From: Parietichytrium sp. I65-24A
Lineage: Eukaryota > Sar > Bigyra > Thraustochytrida > Thraustochytriidae
Assembly: GCA_012862575.1 (NCBI GenBank)
Contig: BLSF01000007.1
Span: 372,001-436,000, forward strand
DNA length: 64,000 nucleotides
Direction: 5' to 3'
A model generated the notes under the pieces. The model saw only the letters and a program-made list of their open reading frames with translations. It made no database searches and was not told the origin of the DNA. Every line of letters starts with the position of its first letter. Within the stretch, counting starts at the first letter, position 1. The translations under genes were made by a program, and so were the position numbers. This document shows positions 29,355-37,800 of this stretch, in pieces.

Positions 29355-29957
29355 TTGTTCTTGTCGCACTTGATGATTCTCAATACTGTTACTCAACAAC
29401 AAATTAAAATACCAGAAATACATATTTTCCGCGGTCCAATCAATTTCAGTCCCTGAAAACATCCGAATTTTAGTCGAGTCTACCAAAAATTCTGCATAAT
29501 TTTTTTTTTTTTAAACCAGGGTACAAGGGGCAAAAGTATTGCCCTCATCTCTGAGGTGTCAATTTTGGCTCGTGCAGGCGTAATCTGACCACCGATTTCA
29601 CGACGATTCTCCCGGATTCGGGCAAAAACACCATGTCTCTGCTCTAATATTCGAGCAAGTATTGCTGGACGAGGGCAACGTTTAACGTCTAGCCGTGAAA
29701 CAACCTGAAATTTGCAAAGATGCCTCTTCGGTTTTTTCGGCTTTCGAGATGCAGTCGCGGACTCTTCAGACTTTGACGTAGTACTGACAGTGATTTTGAT
29801 AATGTCTCCAAGGCTGAGTGTGTGCAAGTCAATGATAAGGGTCCAAAACGGATGGCCCAGCATTTTGTGGTGCAATGCTTGGGAGGCTGTGTGCTTTTTG
29901 TGGATGCATTTTAAACTTTATGGACTTAGGCGAGAAATTGAGCTAGGGAAAGGCACG
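29355..29957. other. Convergent 3' intergenic region
   Basis: These 603 nt lie between two stop codons. A 12-14 nt T run lies near 29500-29513, and a minus-strand frame of 131 residues at 29480-29875 reads partly protein-like but runs through that homopolymer. I do not annotate it. Confidence 0.4.
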
Positions 29958-31834
29958 CTACTTGCGCTGGGAAGCTTGGTCGAGGACGTATCGAACCAAG
30001 GTAGATGTGGCAAAGCCAGTTGCCCGTCCGCGCTTCATGTCGTAGACTGGGCCGGCAATGTCAAGGTGAGCCCACTGAATGCCCTTTGACGGGTCGATAA
30101 ACTTTTGCAAGAACAGGCCAGCTGTGAGTGTGCCACCAGGGCGAGGACCGACGTTCTTGATGTCAGCGCACGGGGAATTGAGGTTTTGCTGGTACATGGA
30201 CGGCAGCGGAAGGCGCCAGAAATACTCTCCGGCGCTATTTGCGGAAGTGGAAAGCTTGGTAGCCATGCTGTCGCTGTTGGACATGAGTCCAGCAATGTTC
30301 TCCCCAAGAGAAATGATGCAAGCACCTGTCAAAGTTGCCACATCAATAATTTCCTTGCATCCAAGGTCCTGAGCGTACAGGAGTGCGTCGGCAAGGGCAA
30401 GTCGGCCCTCTGCGTCAGTGTTCATAATCTCCACAGTCGTCCCGTTGCTTGCAGTGAGCACGTCGCCCGGCCTCGTCGCCTTGGCGTCCACCATATTCTC
30501 GCAGGCTGGCACAATAAAGTGAACTTCCACCCCAGATGGCTGCAATCGCGAGATTGCTTTAGCCGCTCCCAGTACCGCGGCAGCGCCGCCGAGATCCATC
30601 TTCATATGCTCGATCATGGATCCTTCGCCGACCTTTAAGTTTAAACCACCAGAATCGAAAGTAATGCCCTTGCCAACTAAGGCAATCTTTTTCCGCGACG
30701 TAGAGTCCGCCGAGCCTCGTTTTGCGCTGTACTTGATATGAATGAACTTGGGAGCTTCATTCGAGGCGCGAGCCACGCCGAGGAAGAGGCCCATGCCATG
30801 CTCGCCGTATTCCTGGCACTGCTTCTTCTCTAGAATTGTCGTGGAAACGCATTCGGGCGCAAACGAAGCGATGCTTTGAGCAAAATCTGCGAGGTGGGTG
30901 GGAGTGGCAAAGTTGGGCGGCGCGTTGACAATCTCCATCGCGGTGCGAACGCCGCTAGAAATGTGCGTTGCGGTCTCGATAATCTTTTCGGGCGACGGCG
31001 GAAAATCAGACTCCACCACGGAGATGTTCATGGCTCCGGGGGAGGAGCCTTTGGATTTAAAGCGTTCGTCTGGCGGAGCAACCGCCTTGAGCGTAGAGAC
31101 CAGTGCGATGGCTAGATTTTTGGAGATGGGCTGCAGGGCGCTGACAGCAAAATTAAGATTCTTTTCTTTCGGGGAGAGCCCGTGGAGGGTTTTCGCAAGG
31201 GCAGCGCTCGCGTCGGCCACCTCGCACGTTTTCTGCTTGCCAAGGCCGAAAAGTACGATGTCGCGCCAAGCCGAGTCGGCGTAAATCTTGAGCACTACGC
31301 TGGTGCCTAGTTTACCGTCAAACTCGTACTGTTTGCATCCCTGGGAGATGGCCCCTCCCGTGGAAAGGTCCAAATCGGCGATTACCTTGCCCGCTTCGAA
31401 CCGCCCTTGCACACACTTGGCAAATCCTGAGTCACAAAAAACATCAATATAATTCGATTCTAACAATCTACTGCCCCGAGCATAAGAGCCGCGCGGCTCG
31501 TCCATCTACTGCTTCTATTCTCGCACATCCCCATCGCCGCATCCGGGGTCGCCGCATCCCAATGCTATCGCTCGCGGATCCAGTGGAACAACTTACCCTC
31601 TTCGAACACGCCCACCAGCAGCGGCCCGTGCGCGCCAATCGCTGGCGCCGTCTGCTGCGCCAGCGTCCGCGACTGTTCCGCGAACGCCGTGGCCCAGCCC
31701 CGCAGCGCCCCGCGCGTTCCCGCGCCGTTCGCGGCCCCCACGCACGTCCATCGCGCGGTGCCGCCCACCGCCAAGCGACCACGGCCGCCGCTGCGTGCCG
31801 CGGACGCCAGCCTCGAGCACACTCTGCTCGCCAT
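29958..31834 (-). CDS. Leucyl aminopeptidase, M17 family, two exons
   Basis: Exon 1 is 31834-31597 and exon 2 is 31426-29958, separated by a 170-nt intron (donor GTAAGT, acceptor GACTCAG). Spliced length is 568 residues. The start MASRVCSRLASAARS is Arg/Ser/Ala-rich and acid-free, like a mitochondrial or plastid transit peptide. The N-terminal M17 domain follows (GPLLVGVFEEG across the junction), then the catalytic domain with metal ligands in GKGITFDSGG (Lys332, Asp337), MKMDLGG (Asp357) and NTDAEGR (Asp417, Glu419, Arg421), all present as in PepA. M17 enzymes are hexameric two-metal exopeptidases that remove N-terminal residues from peptides. Reading exon 2 alone would give a start at 31505 that lacks the proper N-terminus. 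Organelle targeting is inferred. Confidence 0.9.
31427..31596 (-). other. Intron of the aminopeptidase gene
   Basis: This 170-nt GT-AG intron has donor GTAAGT at 31596-31591 and acceptor CTCAG ending at 31427. Phase 1 on both sides joins EEG to FAKCVQG in frame. Confidence 0.8.
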
Positions 31835-31910
31835 CTGCACACCCTCACACAATTCGCTTGCAAAGCTACGCCCCAATGAATGCGCCAAGGCGCCTGATGC
31901 GACTGACGCA

Positions 31911-31969
31911 ACTAATGAAACTAAGGAAACTAAGGAAACTAAGCAAACTGATGAAACTGATGAAACTGT
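31911..31969. repeat. Period-9 minisatellite (GAAACTAAG/GAAACTGAT)
   Basis: About six units of nine bases built on AAACTAAGG and AAACTGATG lie just upstream of the aminopeptidase start codon. Confidence 0.75.
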
Positions 31970-32056
31970 CCCCGCGTGTCGATGGCGATGGAGATGTGAG
32001 GGCTTGTCTTGTGCTGGGTGAGTACTCGGTACGCGCGTACTCGAGTACACTTGGTC

Positions 32057-32081
32057 GGTCCTCGGTCCTCGGTCCTCGGTC
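32057..32081. repeat. Period-7 array (GGTCCTC x3)
   Basis: Three perfect 7-nt units plus a partial fourth (GGTC) lie about 220 nt upstream of the aminopeptidase ATG. Confidence 0.85.
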
Positions 32082-32608
32082 ACCTCGGTCTGTTGTTTGT
32101 TGGTGTACTATAATTACTATAATGTACTATAGCTGGTACAGTACACTGACTTTGAGTGTACTACACATGTTTGTAATGCATGTAATGTCGGTGCTGGTTG
32201 TGCTTAAGAATGGATTGAATGGTTCCTTTTATTCCTTTTGTTCCTTTACTCTTTTAGTTTGGGTGGTTGGCGTAGTGTGCGCATACTCTGGACTAGCACC
32301 CAACGCTGTGAAAGTCTTTCTTTTCTTTTCTTCTTTGGAACAGTTTTGCGAATGGAATTGGTTTGCGAGTTTTGCGAATGGGATAGTTGATTGGAATAGG
32401 TTATTGGAGAGCGATTGCAGTGGCGAGACCCACGTTTGATGGACAGGTTAACTCTGGTGTCGGTGATGCGCGGTTGTGTTTTGGATTATGATGGCTCTGA
32501 TTCGTGGTTGGTCCATGTCCAACGCAAGTGAAGAGTGCAAGTGCAACAGGACGCCTTTTGACTGACCCTGATTGCGTCCGTTCACTTTGGCGAGTACCGT
32601 GCTGTTGT

Positions 32609-32646
32609 TGTTTGTTTGTTTGTTTTTTGTTTTGTTTTGTTTTGTT
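32609..32646. repeat. TTTG/TTTTG simple repeat
   Basis: A run of TTTG and TTTTG units followed by a TTTC-rich stretch. Confidence 0.8.
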
Positions 32647-33150
32647 ATGTCTTTCTTTTCTTTCTTTCTTTCTGGAACCCAAAGGCATCGGTTCTCGCGA
32701 TCCTTTCGAAACCTCGCTGAAACCAACAGTTGGGAAAGGAACTCCAAAATAATTTCTTGGAGTGGACTCGGAACTCGTGTGGCAATGTGTAGCGGTCACT
32801 GGTCCTCGAGAATCACGGTTCCTCGTAGTAGAACCGAGATTCCACTGAGGAATCGGGAGAACTACTTTTTGTTCACGATTGGAAAAGAATGATTCTCTCG
32901 TTCCTGACTCCCAACCTACCCTTCATTAACGACTACGTAAGAGGTCTCAGCCGCGCACACTTGCGTCAAGGACACACACCCAAGGAAAACTGGTATTTTA
33001 AGAGTAGGGAGCTCGTAGAAGAGAGGAAGGGCTATTGTCCTCTGGTAAGCATCCTAGACGTGATTGCATAATCAGTGTGTAAGGACATGCGCAAACAACA
33101 CAAAAAAAAATCCCAAAATCCACCTTTCTCTCCCAACTTCTTCTTCTCAC

Positions 33151-33180
33151 TCCTCTCTCTCTCTCTCTCTCTCTCTCTCC
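33151..33180. repeat. CT dinucleotide microsatellite
   Basis: About fourteen CT units, in the long divergent region upstream of the TMEM14-like gene. Confidence 0.9.
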
Positions 33181-33944
33181 GATCCCTACATCTAACATCT
33201 GTCATCTGTCATCTATCATCTCCTCTCGACACTCTCGACTCTCTCGACACATAAACGTTGTTACGCGCCGATCACCATCTTCCCCTTCTTCGCTCTTTGA
33301 TTTGGTTGTGAATGTTCTGAATGAAGTAAAAATTTTACTACGCCAACTCCGCCCCGCTTACAGTCTGGCAGTCTGGCCATGTTTGGCCCTTCATAGTCAT
33401 CAGCTATCAGACAAGCTATCCATCCGATGAGTCCAATGCACATTCCTGACAGAGACAGAGATGTCAGAATTCAGAAAAAAGGAATTTGGAAAGATAGGAG
33501 TTCTCTACTATCTCTTATCAATTTGACTAGACAAGTGTAATTGTGGCCTCGACCGCAAATGCCTGGGTGCGTTTTGCATCATCATCCCAATCATCCCTCA
33601 CATTCACAACTACGCTCACCTAGCGAGTACCCTACCAGCTCCCTAGCTCCACACATTTCCCCTCCACCTCTCCCTGTTCTCTCTGCTCTGTGTCACTGTA
33701 TCACGCCACACTAACTTACCTACTAAAATGTATTCCACCGTCGCAGTGCATCGCATCGCTCTACCCCTCCCTACTCCCCCGCTATGCCCATCCCTCTACC
33801 ACTCCCTACCACCTCCCACCACTACTACGCAAACGAACATTACCGCTGCGCTCTAGCAGAAGGGAGGGTGCGCTGCTAGTACTGTTTAGCGCTATCGGTA
33901 AGAGTGGAGAGTGGGCAAAGCAAAGCGCCTGAGAGCACATGTGA

Positions 33945-34019
33945 AATGAATGAATGAATGAATGAATGAATGAATTTATGAGAGCAGAAGAGCAGAAGAG
34001 CAGAAGAGCAGAAGAGCAA
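33945..34019. repeat. AATG microsatellite and adjoining period-8 GAGCAGAA array
   Basis: Eight or so AATG units (33945-33975) are followed after a few bases by four perfect GAGCAGAA units and a partial one. The pair ends about 65 nt upstream of the TMEM14-like ATG and is purine-rich on its sense strand. Confidence 0.9.
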
Positions 34020-34084
34020 CGCGAAGAAGAAGGAGAGCGAGGAGCGTGGATATATAGAAAAGACAGAAAGGGAAAGAGAGAGAA

Positions 34085-34498
34085 ATGTACGACTTTTGCC
34101 TGACCATCCCGTACGGCGCGGTGATCGCGCTCGGAGGTCTCATGGGCCTCGCGAACGGATCCACCACTTCTGCGCTGGTCGGCGGAAGCTTTGGCACCGC
34201 GCTGTGCCTGCTGGGGTACATGAGCTACGCGGAGTATGTGGAGAACAGCAACGCGAACGAGAAGCGCTTCCGCAGCCCTACCTACGCTTACTCGGTGGTG
34301 GCCGCTGTGCTGACCCTCATTATCACCTTCATGATGGGCGAGAGGTGGATGGACGAGAAGGTCGAGTCCAATGTGCCAATGTACGTGACCCTGCTCAGCG
34401 TGGGCATGCTTGCCTTCTACAGCTACAAGCTCTTCCTCTCTGGAGACGTGGGTTCCAGCGCAGAGCGTGCATACAAGCGCGACCAGCACAAGGACTAA
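34085..34498 (+). CDS. TMEM14/FAX-family membrane protein
   Basis: A 137-residue protein with four hydrophobic segments (about 6-24, 29-46, 67-85, 97-115). The N-terminal YGAVIALGGLMGLANGSTTS followed by LVGGSFG is the family signature (Tmemb_14). Members include the mitochondrial TMEM14 proteins and the plastid fatty-acid exporters FAX, which move free fatty acids out of the organelle. There is no N-terminal extension typical of plastid FAX1, so an inner mitochondrial or ER location is as likely. The ATG lies in a GAAATGT context. Codon use is strongly biased to C/G-ending codons, suggesting high expression. With the REF/SRPP-like and PLPP6-like genes it adds to a lipid theme in the window. 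Confidence 0.88.
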   Translation: MYDFCLTIPYGAVIALGGLMGLANGSTTSALVGGSFGTALCLLGYMSYAEYVENSNANEKRFRSPTYAYSVVAAVLTLIITFMMGERWMDEKVESNVPMYVTLLSVGMLAFYSYKLFLSGDVGSSAERAYKRDQHKD

Positions 34499-34843
34499 AT
34501 ATACATTCCATACTGTAGACTTGATCTAATTTCTTTCGGTTGTGTCTTTAGTGAGCCTTTTTTGCCCCAGCTCTTCCCTGGTCGCGTTCATTCCGACTTG
34601 GGCGCTGTCCACATGTTGCTGTTTGCGTGCAACGTCTCTTTTTTGGTGTCAAGAGATAGCCTGCCTTTATCAAGTCGCACAAGCCATCAAGGCCGAACTG
34701 AAACTAGAGACGACTCTGAAAAACTTTAAAAACTAGATTTCATATTCAAGTATACTGATGGGTTTTTTGAAGATATATGCGAGACAACTAAAAGACTCGT
34801 TTCTTTGCCTCACTTCCAACGCAGCTACAAATTGAACCACTCC
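34499..34843. other. Convergent 3' intergenic region
   Basis: These 345 nt separate the TMEM14 and surface-protein stop codons. No gene or repeat is seen; it probably holds the 3' UTRs. Confidence 0.5.
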
Positions 34844-37800
34844 TCATGTTCTCTCGAGCATGTTGGAAGTTGGAGACCCTTTCCCACTTGGCTCGTTGCC
34901 CTTGAGAGTGAGGCTGATGCCATTCTCATCTTCCTCGTCTACCTTAGTGAGACTGATTGCATTTGGATCGTCGTCTTCGACGGCCTTGGCAGGATCTTCG
35001 GCATCATCATCTTCAACGTACACAGACCTAGTACTGTAGTATGCGTCGCCAGTTGCAAACTGCTCACGAGGCTTTTGCGCCTGGTCCTTCTCACTCTCTG
35101 CCTCTTCAGTTGCGTTGCTTGGCTCTCCGCCGCTGCTTGTGTTTTTCCTCGAGAAAGACTTCCTGCGAACACGTTGCACAAAGGACATGCTCTCTTTCGT
35201 GAGTCCCTTGAAGTGGCGATAGATATCTCGAAATGTCAGGTCCGATGGGCTCAACCCCCGCACAGAAGCCACATAAGTAAACAAACTCATGACAAGGAGA
35301 GAGCAGAAAGAGAAGATGGTCACCAAGATGATGATTACCGCGAAAGCGGTGTCGTTTGAGTTTTCATTGTTGCCAAAGCTCGACTCCAAGAGCATCCACA
35401 TATTCATGTACAACAGAAAGAGGATGCACCCGACAGACACGACCTCCATTTTCAACAGTGAATTCATCTTGTACGGCCGTGCCACGAGCGCAAGAACCAA
35501 GTAGCAAGCGAGCCAGAGCTGTGCAGTAAGGTTCTGGTACCCTGGGTCCGCAATCAGCATTCCAATGATGGCCAACACCGACGTGCGAATCATAGCGACA
35601 AAAAACCACCACCAACGGCCAAGATGAACCCCAACGTAGATGAATCCGAAGCGAGCCTCAAACTCAGGCTCCTCAAAGCGCGACAAGTTGCGAATCAAGA
35701 ATATGACTAAGGTCGTTGGCAGACCGAATACGAACACAATCAGAGATGGCAAACCGATACCAAACGCAGCTGTCAGATGCCATCCCTCACTCTGGTAACA
35801 TTCGTACTGCGTATCCACCATCAAGTAGCTCCCCTCCGCGAAGAGGGCGTACTGGTATGGCGCGGTCTCGTTGGAGAGGTCGTCAACTGGAATGCAGGCA
35901 AAGAGCTTGACGGTCTCAATCACAATGTACGGGTACATGAAAAAGTAGACGATAATCACCATCACCACGATATTTGCCCTGCTCACCTTGACAGTAAAGC
36001 GCTGCCCGATCGAGGAGAACTGGCGGAAGATCTTGATAAGAATTGGGATCAAAATCATGAGAACTGGGGGCACAACAAAGATTGTGATGATGGCCTTGAG
36101 AACAAACGATGGCATTCCGTCCTCCACGGGGACAAATAGACAACCAATGCTCTTAATTTCCCCAGAGCTGATACCTGCGGTGAAGGCAAAAAGTCCGTGC
36201 ATCTCCTCTGGCCAGCCAGCTCGAAACGCACTGAGAACCGAGACCTGTTGCAAAAACGCAACGACAATTTTGACAGCGTTTGAAGTAGCATCGCGACGCT
36301 GGAATGTGCGGTTCACAGTGAAGACAAGGAATCCAAGAAGAAATACTGTGGTCAACACGAAAAACGCAACATTCGCCCCCACCGAACTGCACTTCTGGCA
36401 CTCAGTTAAGGAACTACGCTCGTAGCCTGGTGCGCAAGCCCCACATAGCGGACCGGCATATCCCTCGCTGCACTGAGCATCCAAGTACAACGCCTCGCCT
36501 GTGGAGTTTGTTTCAGACAGAGATGCAAGTCGCCTGGAACTGTCCTTGTTCGATTCGGTCACAAGCTCAATCAAAAGATTGGTCAAGCCACTCTCATTTC
36601 TGATCAGCTCAAGCTTCTTCTCGCGGCCCTCGTAGGAACATGCCTTCGGGTTGAGGCACTCGTGAAACTGATACGACCTCATAGAGGAGTGAAAGTATCC
36701 TTTCTCAGGAACGACACGTTCTCCGCCAAAGCAGGCAGCTCCATCTGGGCACACGTCACATGTTTCTCTGCGCATGTCCCAGCTCAGCGCAAACAACGTT
36801 TCGCAAAAGTTACACTGCGTTCGCTCCGGCACGCTTACGTATCCAGGGTTGCACACCAAGCACTCTAGCGCGCTTTCGGTTATTGGGCGCTGAGTACCTG
36901 CTGGACATTTGGTGGTCACCGTCAGATCGTTAGGGTCCGGGAAGTAATATCCAGCTGGGGCCAGCGAGTTGGATGATTGGCACTTTGGCAAAGAGCTGTC
37001 CTTGTGCTCAACGTAAACCTCCCCACTGTTGCATGAGGTGATGGAAATCGGAATAGTGACTTTGAATTGCTCCTCCGTGTAGTACGATGAATTCACAGAG
37101 TGGAATATCACATTTGGAACGAGTTCAAGGGTTTTATTGTTCTCCTTCTCCAGAGCAAAGACCTGAATTTGTTGCACAAGCACAGCGGAAGTCAACGAGA
37201 TGGTTTTCAAACCCGTGGAGAGGACCTCCATTAGCCCATCGTCTTTCCCAGAAGCGCGCGCGTCAAGAACGAGTGTATAATCTTGCGGGAGGTCGATGAG
37301 CTGTTCGAAGGCATCGTAGATGGCTACGCAAAAGGCCGGAAGCTCCCCGCCACTGCGCACTTCTAGAGCACGGTCAAGAACAGCGCCTAAGGGGTCACAC
37401 GTCGGCTCACCCGATTGTGTAGAGCCGCCAACTTCGTGCGCAACGATCTTCAGCGGAGGACTGGAGACGGTGTTGTTTGCACTCGTTTGGCTACGATCCT
37501 CGCAATCTTCGCACGTGATGAGGGACTCTTGGCCTTCGCCCAGGGTAAGGATGAACTCATTGGGACTGGATCCGAGCCTCACTGCGGTAGGGTCCTCAAA
37601 AAAAATGTTAGCTCCTAGAATGCCCACATTATCAGCAAACTCAAGTTTGCGAAGAACGACATTCGCCGTAGATGACGTAGAGCTGAAGAACGCAAGTGCC
37701 CCGCCGCCTCCTTCTACTTTGTTGTTGATGTAGTTGGAGGTAAAAGAAGCATCTTCCAGAATGAGAGTCGAGCTGACGGTTGCGGAAACGCTTCCACCGT

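Larger units (their letters stand above)
31835..34084. promoter_or_regulatory. 2.25 kb divergent region, aminopeptidase / TMEM14 genes
   Basis: No supported gene. The content is simple repeats: a period-9 AACTAAGGA-type array (31911-31969), GGTCCTC heptamers (32057-32081), TTTG/TTTTG tracts (32609-32646), a CT microsatellite (33151-33180), and AATG and GAGCAGAA arrays (33945-34019). Confidence 0.5.

Noticed and set aside
29480-29875. A 131-residue minus-strand frame between two convergent stop codons
   Set aside because: Partly protein-like, but it ends by reading through a homopolymer run, has no recognisable family and sits in 3' flanks.
33806-34489. A 227-residue minus-strand frame over the TMEM14-like gene
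   Set aside because: Antisense shadow of a codon-biased gene that extends into AATG repeats (SFIHSFIHSF).
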